A stretch of DNA of 27,920 bases from DATKEH01 sp035546355 (GTDB lineage: Bacteria; Acidobacteriota; Thermoanaerobaculia; Multivoradales; JAIOJS01), in contig DATKEH010000239.1 in NCBI GenBank assembly GCA_035546355.1, positions 1 to 27,920 on the forward strand. The letters run 5' to 3'. Shown here piece by piece: positions 1 through 7,160 of this stretch. Each line of letters opens with the position of its first letter. Positions within the stretch are counted from its first letter, which is position 1. The notes below the pieces were generated by a model. That model was not told where the DNA came from. It was given only the letters and a program-made list of their open reading frames with translations, and ran no database searches. The position numbers and the translations under genes are program-made.

Positions 1-229
1 CGTCGCCGACGGCGTCAACCAGCTGCGCTCGCCGGACCGCGGCTTCCTGGTCATCACCCACTACCAGCGGCTGCTCGACTACGTCGTCCCCGACGTGGTG
101 CAGGTGATGGTCGACGGCCGCATCGTGCGCACCGGCGGCAAGGAGCTGGCCCTCGAGCTCGAGGAGAAGGGCTACGGCTGGCTGGAGGAGGAGGCCCGGC
201 AGTCGGCGCCCGTCGGAGCCCCGGCGTGA
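1..229 (+). CDS. sufC: Fe-S assembly ATPase SufC, C-terminal fragment
   Basis: The window opens inside this gene; about the last 75 codons are present. The reading frame carries the end of an ABC ATPase: LVITHYQRLLDYV contains the switch (H-loop) histidine, followed by VMVDGRIVRTGGKELA and EEKGYGWL, which is typical of the SufC C-terminus. SufC is the cytoplasmic ATPase that binds SufB and SufD and drives Fe-S cluster assembly on the scaffold. The TGA stop overlaps the GTG start of sufD in a GTGA junction, so the two are probably translationally coupled. The Walker A and signature motifs lie outside the window. sufB is expected further upstream but cannot be seen. Confidence 0.93.
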   Translation, partial: VADGVNQLRSPDRGFLVITHYQRLLDYVVPDVVQVMVDGRIVRTGGKELALELEEKGYGWLEEEARQSAPVGAPA

Positions 230-1569
230 CGACGGCCGCCGTCGCCGAGGACCGCAGCCCCTGGCTCGTCGCCTTCGAGGAGCGGGCGGCGGCGCCGCGC
301 CGCGAGCCCGAGCGGCTGGCGCGCCTGCGCCGCCAGGCCATCGCCCGCTTCGCCGAGCTCGGCTTCCCCTCCATGCGCCAGGAGGACTGGCGCTTCACCA
401 ACGTCGGCGCGCTGGCCCGCACCCGCTTCGCGCTGGCCGCCCCGGGCGCGGTGGTGCGCGAGGAGCAGATCCTCCCCTTCACCTTCGAGGGCATGCCGCG
501 GCTGGTGTTCGTCGACGGCCACTTCGCGCCGCAGCTGTCGCGTCTCGAGGGGCTGCCCGAGCGCCTGCACGTGGGCAGCCTGGCGGCGGCGCTGGCCGAC
601 GGCAGCGACGCGGTGGTCGACCATCTCGGCGCCCACGCGAGCTTCGCCGAGCAGCCGTTCGTGGCCCTCAACACGGCGCTGTTCGCCGACGGCGCCTGCG
701 TCCACGCCCCCCGCGGCGTGGTCGCCGAGCGGCCGCTGCAGCTGCTCTACGTCGCCTCCGGCCCCGGCGACGGCGAGCCGCGGATGAACGCCCCGCGCAC
801 GCTGATCGTCGCCGAGGAGGCGAGCCAGCTGACGGTGGTCGAGAGCTACGGCACGGTGGGCGGCGGCACCACCTTCACCTGCCCGGTGACCGAGGTGGTG
901 GCGGGCGAGGCGGCGGTGGTCGACCACTACCGTCTCAGCCAGGAGAGCTTCGCCGCCTACCACGTGGCGCTGCAGCAGTTCCGCTGCGAGCGGGCGGCCC
1001 ACCTGTCGTCGCACTCGATCCTCACCGGCGGCCTGCTGGTGCGCAACGACGTGCGCGCGGTGCTCGCCGGCGAGGGCGTGGACGCCATCCTCAACGGCCT
1101 CTACCTGACCAAGGAGCGCCAGCACGTCGACACCCACATGTGGGTCGAGCACGCCGCCCCCCACTGCGACAGCCACGAGCTGTACAAGGGGATCCTGGAG
1201 GGGCGCTCGCGGGCGGTGTTCAACGGCCTCATCCACGTCCACAAGGGGGCGCAGAAGACCGACGCCAAGCAGACCAACCGCAACCTGCTGCTGTCGCCGG
1301 AGGCGCTGGTCAACACCAACCCGCAGCTGCTGATCTTCGCCGACGACGTCAAGTGCACCCACGGCTCGACCGTCGGCCAGCTCGACCAGGAAGCGGTGTT
1401 CTACCTGCGCTCGCGCGGCATCGGCGAGGAGGCGGCGCGCTCGCTGCTCACCTACGCCTTCGCCCGCGACATCGTCGATCGCGTCAAGGTCGAATCGGTG
1501 CGCCGCGACCTCGAGGAGTTCCTCTTCCACCGCCTGCCCAAGGGGGAGGTGGTGCGGCAGGCGATATGA
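226..1569 (+). CDS. sufD: Fe-S cluster assembly scaffold protein SufD
   Basis: 447 residues, close to the usual SufD length. The N-terminal helical part contains FPSMRQEDWRFTNV, a hallmark of SufD. The C-terminal core is the SufB/SufD beta-helix domain, with KGAQKTDAKQTNRNLLLS, KCTHGSTVGQLDQEAVFYL and RSRGIGEEAARSLL, all strongly conserved. The histidine in CTHGS corresponds to the residue implicated in cluster building at the SufB-SufD interface. SufD partners SufB and SufC in the cytoplasmic scaffold complex. The GTG start overlaps the sufC stop by four bases and the stop overlaps the sufS start as ATGA, so the gene sits in the middle of a tightly coupled suf operon. Being second to sufC and having a SufD-type N-terminus favours SufD over SufB. 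Confidence 0.95.
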   Translation: MTTAAVAEDRSPWLVAFEERAAAPRREPERLARLRRQAIARFAELGFPSMRQEDWRFTNVGALARTRFALAAPGAVVREEQILPFTFEGMPRLVFVDGHFAPQLSRLEGLPERLHVGSLAAALADGSDAVVDHLGAHASFAEQPFVALNTALFADGACVHAPRGVVAERPLQLLYVASGPGDGEPRMNAPRTLIVAEEASQLTVVESYGTVGGGTTFTCPVTEVVAGEAAVVDHYRLSQESFAAYHVALQQFRCERAAHLSSHSILTGGLLVRNDVRAVLAGEGVDAILNGLYLTKERQHVDTHMWVEHAAPHCDSHELYKGILEGRSRAVFNGLIHVHKGAQKTDAKQTNRNLLLSPEALVNTNPQLLIFADDVKCTHGSTVGQLDQEAVFYLRSRGIGEEAARSLLTYAFARDIVDRVKVESVRRDLEEFLFHRLPKGEVVRQAI

Positions 1570-2816
1570 CCACCCCCGCCGCCGCCACTGCCGCCCTCGC
1601 CTACGACGTCGAGCAGGTGCGGCGCGACTTCCCGATCCTCGCCATGCAGGCGCGGGGGAGAGCGCTCGCCTACCTCGACAACGCCGCCTCGGCGCAGAAG
1701 CCGGAGGTGGTGCTGGCGGCGATGGAGGGCTTCTACCGCACCGCCAACGCCAACGTGCACCGCGGCGTGCACCTGCTGGCCGAGCGCGCCACCGCCGCCT
1801 ACGAGAGCGCCCGCATGCGGGTGGCGCGCTTCCTCGGCGCCGCCGAGCCGGCGGAGGTGGTGTTCCTGCGCGGCACCACCGAGGCGATCAACCTGGTGGC
1901 CCGCAGCTTCGCCCGGCCGCGACTCGAGCCGGGGGACGAAGTGCTGGTCACCGAGATGGAGCACCACTCCAACATCGTCCCCTGGCAGCTGGTGTGCGCC
2001 GAGGCCGGCGCGCGGGTGGTGCCGGTGCCGGTGGACGATGCCGGGAGCCTCGACCTCGACGCCTACGACCGCCTGCTCGGCCCCCGTACCCGGGTGGTCG
2101 CCGTGACCCACGTCTCCAACGCCCTGGGCACCGTCAACCCGGTGGCGGAGATCGCCCGCCGGGCCCACCGGGCGGGGGCGGCGGTGGTGGTCGACGGGGC
2201 GCAGGCGGCGCCCCACCTGGCGGTGGACGTGCAGGCCCTGGGGTGCGACTTCTACGCCTTCTCCGGGCACAAGGCGTACGGCCCGATGGGCATCGGCGCG
2301 CTGTGGGGGCGCGGCGAGCTGCTGGCGGCGATGCCGCCGTTCCAGGGGGGCGGCGAGATGATCCGCCGCGTCCGCTTCGCCGGCAGCGAGTTCGCCGCGC
2401 CGCCGGCCCGCTTCGAGGCCGGCACCCCCAACGTCGCCGGCGCGGTGGGCCTCGCCGCGGCGCTCGACTACCTCGACGCGCTGGGGGTGGAGCGGATCGC
2501 GGCGCACGAGCGGGACCTCCTGGGCTACGCCAGCGAGCGGCTGGCGGCGGTCCCCGGCATCCGCCTGGTCGGCACCGCGCCGGACAAGGCGCCGGTGCTG
2601 TCGTTCGTGCTCGACGGCACCCACGCCCACGACGTCGGCACCGTGCTCGACAGCGACGGGGTGGCGGTGCGCGCCGGCCACCACTGCGCCCAGCCGCTGA
2701 TGGAGCGCTACGGCCTGGTCGCCACCACCCGCGCCTCGTTCGCCCTCTACAACACCCGCGCCGAGGCCGACGCCCTGGTCGCCGGCGTCGACAAGGCGCG
2801 GCGCCTCTTCGCTTGA
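1566..2816 (+). CDS. sufS: cysteine desulfurase SufS
   Basis: 416 residues, a class V aminotransferase fold. It converts L-cysteine to alanine and passes persulfide sulfur to SufU or the SufBCD scaffold. YLDNAASAQKP near residue 37 and NANVHRGVHLLA are SufS signatures. The pyridoxal phosphate lysine is K236 in SGHKAYGP. The catalytic cysteine is C374 in RAGHHCAQPLM, with the RxGHHCA context typical of group II (SufS) enzymes rather than IscS. I chose the ATG overlapping the sufD stop (ATGA); the open frame extends further upstream inside sufD, but that part has no homologous look. It is followed 21 bases later by sufU, its usual sulfur acceptor. Confidence 0.96.
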   Translation: MTTPAAATAALAYDVEQVRRDFPILAMQARGRALAYLDNAASAQKPEVVLAAMEGFYRTANANVHRGVHLLAERATAAYESARMRVARFLGAAEPAEVVFLRGTTEAINLVARSFARPRLEPGDEVLVTEMEHHSNIVPWQLVCAEAGARVVPVPVDDAGSLDLDAYDRLLGPRTRVVAVTHVSNALGTVNPVAEIARRAHRAGAAVVVDGAQAAPHLAVDVQALGCDFYAFSGHKAYGPMGIGALWGRGELLAAMPPFQGGGEMIRRVRFAGSEFAAPPARFEAGTPNVAGAVGLAAALDYLDALGVERIAAHERDLLGYASERLAAVPGIRLVGTAPDKAPVLSFVLDGTHAHDVGTVLDSDGVAVRAGHHCAQPLMERYGLVATTRASFALYNTRAEADALVAGVDKARRLFA

Positions 2817-2837
2817 GGTGGCGCGGCCGCCCCACCC

Positions 2838-3290
2838 ATGTCCGACCTCACCCACCTCTACCAGGAGATCATCCTGGACCACTGCAAGCGCCCGCGCAAC
2901 CTGCGCCAGATCCCCGACGCGGACCGCCGCGCCGAGGGGGACAACCCGCTGTGCGGCGACACCATCACCCTCTATCTCGACCTCGCGGAGGGGCGGGTCG
3001 CGGACGTCGCCTTCCAGGGCAGCGGCTGCGCCATCTCGACCGCCTCCGCGTCGCTGCTCACCGAGGCGGTGCGCGGGCGCACGGTGGAGGAGGCGCGGGA
3101 GATGGTGGCGGCGTTCCGCGAGCTGCTCACCCGTGGGGGCGCGGCCGAGAGCGCCGAGGAGCGCCTCGGCAAGCCCGCCGTGCTGGCGGGGGTACGGGAG
3201 TACCCCATGCGCGTCAAGTGCGCCACTCTCGCCTGGCACACCCTGCTCGCCGCCCTCGAGGAGCGCGAGCAGCCGGTGACGACCGAGTAG
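2838..3290 (+). CDS. sufU: zinc-dependent sulfurtransferase SufU
   Basis: 150 residues with the IscU-like fold. Start MSDLTHLYQEIILDHCKRPRN is characteristic of SufU. The three cysteines C39 (NPLCGDTI, with D41), C64 (GSGCAIS) and C128 (VKCATLAW) are all present. The 60-odd residue spacing between C64 and C128 includes the insertion that separates SufU from IscU. SufU takes persulfide sulfur from SufS by zinc-ligand swapping and hands it to SufBCD. The gene is last in the suf run and is followed by a GC-rich hairpin, so the operon may end here. No sufE is seen, consistent with a SufS-SufU system. Confidence 0.95.
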   Translation: MSDLTHLYQEIILDHCKRPRNLRQIPDADRRAEGDNPLCGDTITLYLDLAEGRVADVAFQGSGCAISTASASLLTEAVRGRTVEEAREMVAAFRELLTRGGAAESAEERLGKPAVLAGVREYPMRVKCATLAWHTLLAALEEREQPVTTE

Positions 3291-3299
3291 GGGGAGGAG

Positions 3300-3331
3300 G
3301 GCCGCGGGCACCGCACCGTGCGCCGCGGGCC
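3300..3331 (+). terminator. GC-rich hairpin after sufU, possible terminator
   Basis: GGCCGCGGGCAC pairs with GTGCGCCGCGGGCC around a 6-base loop with two single-base bulges, starting 10 bases after the sufU stop. No T-run follows, so intrinsic termination is uncertain. It lies just upstream of the promoter-like box of the next gene. Confidence 0.35.
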
Positions 3332-3341
3332 GTGACCCCCG

Positions 3342-3350
3342 TGCGATAAT
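3342..3350 (+). promoter_or_regulatory. extended -10 promoter upstream of the GGDEF gene
   Basis: TGCGATAAT matches an extended -10 element (TGn plus a 5/6 match to TATAAT). No good -35 is visible. The box ends 13 bases before the ATG, so the transcript would have a leader of only about 6-7 bases. Confidence 0.4.
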
Positions 3351-3363
3351 CGTCGCGCCTGCC

Positions 3364-4269
3364 ATGCCTGGATCCGACGATCGCGGCGAGGCGGCCGCGG
3401 CGCCTTCCGTCTCTGCGCGCGGGTTGCACCGGCGCTGGCAGGGGCTCGGCTGGCCGCGCACCTACCACGGCAAGTTGCTCCTCGGGGGCTGGCTGGCGGT
3501 GGCGCTGCCGGCGGTCGCGGCGGCCTGGGTGGCGCGCCGCAGCGGTGCGCCGCCCGGCCCGGCCCTGGCGGTCGGGCTGCTGATCGGCGCGGTGCTGCTG
3601 GCGCTCTTCCTGCGCGCCATGCTGCGCCCGCTGGCCGAGGCCGAGCACGCCCTGGACCGCCGCCTGGAGGGTACGGGCGTGCCCCGGTCGGCGCCCGGGC
3701 GGGCGGACGCGGCCGGGCGGCTGGGGCACCACGCGAGCCGCATCCTCGAGCTGATGGCGCAACGGGACGCGGCGCTGGCGCAGGCCTCGGCGCGATACCC
3801 GCTGACGGGGTTGCCCAGCCGCGGCGAGACCCTGGAGCGCCTGCGTCAGACCGTCAGCCTGGCGCAGCGCGACCACTTGCCGCTCAGCGTGGCGCTGCTC
3901 GACGTCGACGACCTAGCCGAAGTCCGCGCCCGCCACGGCGAGAGCATCGCCGATCGGCTGATGGAGGCGGTGGCGCGCCGCCTCGAACAGCTGCTGCGCG
4001 GCAGCGACTGGTCGGCGCGGTGGGAAGGAGATCGGTTCCTCCTGGTGTTGGTATGTGATGCCGAGGGTGCGCAAGCGGCGTTGGAGCGCGTGTTGCACGA
4101 CCTCCTGTCGATGCGGGTGGTGGTGGATGGCCACGACATCCGCGCCACCGTCACCCTCGGCGGCGCCCATGTACGAACCGACGACCACCTCACCGAGCTC
4201 CTCTCCCGCGCCGCCGCACGGCTCGCCGCGGCGCACGCGCAGGGCGTCGCGCTGCGCCTCGACGACTAG
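3364..4269 (+). CDS. membrane protein with degenerate GGDEF domain
   Basis: 301 residues. A basic N-terminus precedes two predicted membrane segments (about 37-57 and 65-86), a short linker, and a C-terminal domain recognisable as GGDEF from YPLTGLPSRGETLERL (about 145), LLDVDDLAEVRARHG (about 178) and RWEGDRFLLVL (about 209). GGDEF domains normally make cyclic di-GMP. Here the signature reads EGDRF instead of GG(D/E)EF, the usual DPLTGL aspartate is tyrosine, and the DxDxFKxxND stretch is degraded, so catalytic activity is doubtful. A GTP-binding, sensory or structural role is possible. Transcription probably starts just ahead of the ATG. A secreted DUF3108 gene follows 16 bases later and may be cotranscribed. 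Confidence 0.8.
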   Translation: MPGSDDRGEAAAAPSVSARGLHRRWQGLGWPRTYHGKLLLGGWLAVALPAVAAAWVARRSGAPPGPALAVGLLIGAVLLALFLRAMLRPLAEAEHALDRRLEGTGVPRSAPGRADAAGRLGHHASRILELMAQRDAALAQASARYPLTGLPSRGETLERLRQTVSLAQRDHLPLSVALLDVDDLAEVRARHGESIADRLMEAVARRLEQLLRGSDWSARWEGDRFLLVLVCDAEGAQAALERVLHDLLSMRVVVDGHDIRATVTLGGAHVRTDDHLTELLSRAAARLAAAHAQGVALRLDD

Positions 4270-4285
4270 CCGCTGGCTGCGGTGC

Positions 4286-4990
4286 GTGCGGCCGGCGCTG
4301 CTGGCGGGATTGCTGCTGCTTCCCGCCCCGGCCGCCGCCCAGCGCCAGGCGGAGACCTTGCGCTACCACTGGTCGTTGCGCGGGTTGCTGGGTCGGGTGG
4401 CGGGGCTGGTGCTGCCGGGCGAGGGGCGGGGCGAGCTCCGTCGCTCCCCCGAGGCAGGGGGCACGGTGACGGAGCTCGAGATCACCTCGCCGCAAGGCGG
4501 GGATGGGGAGTTCTACCTCTACGGCTCGCGGACCGACGCCGCCGGCGAGACGCAGGAGGCGTGGACGTCCTACCGCTACCGCAACAAGGAGAAGTCCCGG
4601 TGGGAGGAGGTCGAGCAGGGAGACGTCGTCGACATCGCCGCCGGCATCCAGCGCATCCGGCACCAGCGCCCCAAGGGCTCGCTGCGGCTGCGCATCTGGT
4701 CGGACGGCAAGGTGTACCCGGTGGTGGTGCGCCGGGTCGGGGAGGAGAGCATCACCGTGCCGGCCGGCACCTACGCCACCACGCACTACAAGGTACAGGG
4801 CGTTCAGCTGCCGGGGGAGCGGTTGTGGAAGGGCGGCCTCGACCTCTGGCTGGCCGACGACGCGGCCGCCACCCCGGTGCAGATCAAGGTCGAACGCGGC
4901 TGGGCCAACGTCCGGCTCGAGCTGGTGCCCAACGGCGAGGGGGGGAGCGGGTCGGGGGGCGGCGCGGCGCGGCGGCCGGGCAGGGGATAG
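4286..4990 (+). CDS. secreted DUF3108-like protein
   Basis: About 234 residues. I place the start at GTG 4286, which gives a short basic end and a clear signal peptide (RPALLAGLLLLPAPAAAQ) cleaved near AAA-Q. The open frame runs further upstream only by overlapping the GGDEF gene. The body resembles DUF3108: a beta-rich domain with TEAW/YRYRNKEKSRWEE, VPAGTYATTHYKVQG and, near the end, LDLWLADDAAATPVQIKVE followed by ANVRLELV, the family's usual closing strand pattern. The family is periplasmic or outer-membrane associated and of unknown function. The tail is low-complexity glycine/arginine. The stop TAG lies inside a -10-like box for the next gene. Confidence 0.68.
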   Translation: MRPALLAGLLLLPAPAAAQRQAETLRYHWSLRGLLGRVAGLVLPGEGRGELRRSPEAGGTVTELEITSPQGGDGEFYLYGSRTDAAGETQEAWTSYRYRNKEKSRWEEVEQGDVVDIAAGIQRIRHQRPKGSLRLRIWSDGKVYPVVVRRVGEESITVPAGTYATTHYKVQGVQLPGERLWKGGLDLWLADDAAATPVQIKVERGWANVRLELVPNGEGGSGSGGGAARRPGRG

Positions 4991-4993
4991 AAT
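4988..4993 (+). promoter_or_regulatory. -10-like box upstream of sodC
   Basis: TAGAAT, a 5/6 match to TATAAT, overlaps the stop codon of the preceding gene and lies 51 bases before the sodC ATG. No convincing -35 in the GC-rich upstream stretch. It would give a leader of about 45 bases ending in a strong AAGGAGG ribosome binding site at 5030-5036. Confidence 0.4.
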
Positions 4994-5044
4994 GGGGTCT
5001 TGGCCCGGTCCTTGCGAGGGCCGGGGGTCAAGGAGGACCACGAC

Positions 5045-5731
5045 ATGTTGCGCAGAGTATCGAGCGTCATGCTGACGGCCGCGGCCCTGCTGCTGGCGGG
5101 CTGTCAGGAATCCGAAGAGCCGATCGTGAGCCCGCAGGAGACGGCGGCCGCCCGGCCGGAGTCGGCGATGGAGGAGGAGACGGCGCGGCCGATCATCGCC
5201 GCGGCCACCCTCGAGGGGCGCGAGGGGAGCGGGATATCCGGCGCGGTGAGCCTCACCCAGCAGAACGGCCAGGTGCAGATCGTCGCCCGGGTCAGCGGCG
5301 TCGACGGTCCCGGCCTTCACGGCTTCCACATCCACCAGACCGGCGACTGCAGCGCGCCGGACTTCAGCTCCGCAGGCGACCACTTCGACCCCACCGGGGC
5401 GCCGCACGGCTGCCCCGACGACGCCCAGCACCACGCCGGAGACCTGGGCAACATCGACATCGACGCGCAGGGAATGGGCAATCTCGACGTGACCAGCGAC
5501 ATGATCTCGCTGCGCGAGGGCGCGAGCTCGGTGCTCGGCAAGGCGGTGGTCCTGCACGCCGACCGGGACGACTGCAGCACCCAGCCTTCGGGCCACGCCG
5601 GCGACCGCCTCGCCTGCGGCGTCATCGAGCTGGTAGAAGGCGAGATGGCGCCCGCCCCCGGTGACGAGGGCATGATGGACGAAGAGGGGACGGCGGACGA
5701 GGAGATGGAGGACGCCGGTGAAGCGATCTGA
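5045..5731 (+). CDS. sodC: lipoprotein Cu/Zn superoxide dismutase
   Basis: 228 residues. ATG 5045 is preceded at 8 bases by AAGGAGG, the best ribosome binding site in the window. The N-terminus is a lipoprotein signal with lipobox LLAGC (C20), so the enzyme should be anchored in the periplasm. The SOD domain has all metal ligands: copper H95, H97, H113 and H161; zinc H113, H121, H130 and D133, with the family's exact spacing. C102 and C181 fit the conserved disulfide, and R178 is the active-site arginine in GHAGDRLACGVI. It dismutates superoxide in the envelope. Oddities are an acidic linker after the lipobox and an acidic, methionine-containing tail after residue 188. The stop lies inside the next gene (14-base overlap). 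Confidence 0.93.
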   Translation: MLRRVSSVMLTAAALLLAGCQESEEPIVSPQETAAARPESAMEEETARPIIAAATLEGREGSGISGAVSLTQQNGQVQIVARVSGVDGPGLHGFHIHQTGDCSAPDFSSAGDHFDPTGAPHGCPDDAQHHAGDLGNIDIDAQGMGNLDVTSDMISLREGASSVLGKAVVLHADRDDCSTQPSGHAGDRLACGVIELVEGEMAPAPGDEGMMDEEGTADEEMEDAGEAI

Positions 5732-6293
5732 TCGCCGCGGGCAGCTTCGGCTGCTCGCGCTGGGGATCGGCGGCCTCGCCGCTCTGTTCCTGCTCGCCGC
5801 CTCACCCGCGCCCGACCAGCATCCGCGGGCGGCGCCCCGCCCCTGGGACGGTCAGCAGGGCTCGTTGCGGCCCGACTACTCCGCCATCGATCTCGCGGGG
5901 CAGGAGGTGGAGCTGAGCGCCTACGCCGGCCGGCCGCTGCTGGTCAACCTGTGGGCCACCTGGTGCCTGCCCTGCCGCCAGGAGATTCCGCACCTGGCGC
6001 GGCTGGCGAGCGAGCACCAGGAGCTGGTGGTGGTGGGGGTGAGCGTCGACAAGAAGCGGGCCGAGGGTCAGGTGCGCAAGCTGGTCGAGCAGCTCGAGCT
6101 CGCCTACCCGGTGCTGCTCGACCCCGGCAGCCGCGCCATGGGCGCATTCGGCGCTCGGGCGCTGCCGGCGAATTTCCTCTTCGACCGCCACGGCCGCCTG
6201 GTGTGGAAGCGCATGGGGCCGATCCTCGAGCGCGATCCCGGCTTCGAGGGCGCCCTGCGCCACGTGCTGGAGGACGAGACGGCGCCCTCATGA
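5718..6293 (+). CDS. TlpA/ResA-like membrane-anchored thioredoxin
   Basis: 191 residues. GTG 5718 has GGAGG six bases upstream and overlaps the sodC end by 14 bases. Residues about 10-28 form a signal anchor, so the thioredoxin domain faces the periplasm. The domain starts near residue 52 with YSAIDLAGQEVELSAYAGRP. It has the redox motif WATWCLPC (C83 and C86), VVVGVSVD, and the conserved cis-proline region ALPANFLFDRHGRLV. Such proteins reduce disulfides in apocytochrome c or other envelope proteins. The CLPC dipeptide resembles TlpA/ResA types. Overlap with sodC suggests a shared envelope redox role, but the specific client cannot be told. Confidence 0.88.
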   Translation: MKRSDRRGQLRLLALGIGGLAALFLLAASPAPDQHPRAAPRPWDGQQGSLRPDYSAIDLAGQEVELSAYAGRPLLVNLWATWCLPCRQEIPHLARLASEHQELVVVGVSVDKKRAEGQVRKLVEQLELAYPVLLDPGSRAMGAFGARALPANFLFDRHGRLVWKRMGPILERDPGFEGALRHVLEDETAPS

Positions 6294-7156
6294 AGCTCAA
6301 GCGCGCCGCCAAGTACGGCTTCTGCGCCGGGGTCCGCATCGCCGACCGCGAGGTCCGCAAGTACGCCGCCGGCGGCGGCCGGGGGGCGATCCTCGGGCAG
6401 GTGGTCCACAACGAGAGGGTGGTCGCCGAGCTCGAGGCCCTCGGCATGCGCACCGTCGAGTCCCTCGACGAGGTGGGCGACGGCACGGTGGTGTTCTCGG
6501 CCCACGGCGTGCCGCCGTCCTTCCTCCACACCGCGCGGCGCCGCGGCCTCAAGGTGCTCGACACCACCTGCCCCTTCGTCTACGACGTCCACGACGACGC
6601 CCGCGAGGCGCTCGAGCGGGGCCTTCACCTGGTGTTCATCGGCGACCCGCGGCACCGCGAGGTGATCGGCTATACCCGCGACCTCGACCCGCAGCAGTAC
6701 CACGTGCTGAGCACCGTCGAGGAGGCGGAGCGGGTGGATTGGAGCCGCTATCCCGGCGTGCGCATCCTCTACCAGACCACGCTCAACGCCGACGAGTACG
6801 AGGAGGTGGCGCGCGCCGTCGAGTCCCGCGCGCGCCAGGCGTCGCGCACCGATACCATCTGCTACGCCACCAAGGAGAACCAGGAGGCGGCAACGGCGCT
6901 CGCCGCGGACCCGGAAGTCGGCGCGGTGGTGGTGATCGGCGGTCGCCGCAGCGCCAACACCCGCCACTTGTGGGAGATCTGCAGCCGCCGCAAGCCGAGC
7001 TACCTGGTGCACGGGCCGGAGGACCTGCAGGCGGAGTGGTTCGCCGGCGTCGACTGCGTGGGGGTGACGGCGGGAGCGTCCACTCCCGATTCGCTGATCG
7101 CGGACGTCGAGGCGGCGCTGCGGGCGCTGACCGCGGCGACGGTCCACGCCGGCTGA
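6290..7156 (+). CDS. ispH: 4-hydroxy-3-methylbut-2-enyl diphosphate reductase
   Basis: 288 residues. The ATG overlaps the previous stop (ATGA). IspH (LytB) carries out the last step of the non-mevalonate isoprenoid pathway, reducing HMBPP to IPP and DMAPP with a 4Fe-4S cluster. All three cluster cysteines are present: C12 (KYGFCAGV), C94 (DTTCPFV) and C191 (DTICYAT). Substrate-pocket motifs include VVHNERVV (H40), SAHGVPP (H72), RHREVIG (H122) and VTAGASTPDSLI near the end. The usual HPEV motif reads HREV here. The length is slightly short but normal for the family. Only this gene of the pathway is in the window. Confidence 0.95.
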   Translation: MKLKRAAKYGFCAGVRIADREVRKYAAGGGRGAILGQVVHNERVVAELEALGMRTVESLDEVGDGTVVFSAHGVPPSFLHTARRRGLKVLDTTCPFVYDVHDDAREALERGLHLVFIGDPRHREVIGYTRDLDPQQYHVLSTVEEAERVDWSRYPGVRILYQTTLNADEYEEVARAVESRARQASRTDTICYATKENQEAATALAADPEVGAVVVIGGRRSANTRHLWEICSRRKPSYLVHGPEDLQAEWFAGVDCVGVTAGASTPDSLIADVEAALRALTAATVHAG

Positions 7157-7160
7157 CCCG

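Noticed and set aside
172..1530. Long minus-strand open frame opposite sufD
   Set aside because: Antisense shadow typical of GC-rich coding DNA; sufD is certain, and the shadow is rich in A/H/R/G/V with no domain.
1140..1565. Upstream extension of sufS
   Set aside because: Lies wholly inside sufD in another frame; the ATG at 1566 gives a normal SufS N-terminus.
1452..3461. 669-residue minus-strand frame opposite sufS/sufU
   Set aside because: Spans several certain plus-strand genes and has only low-complexity composition.
4190..5596. 468-residue minus-strand frame opposite DUF3108 gene and sodC
   Set aside because: Overlaps a gene with all SOD metal ligands; composition is shadow-like.
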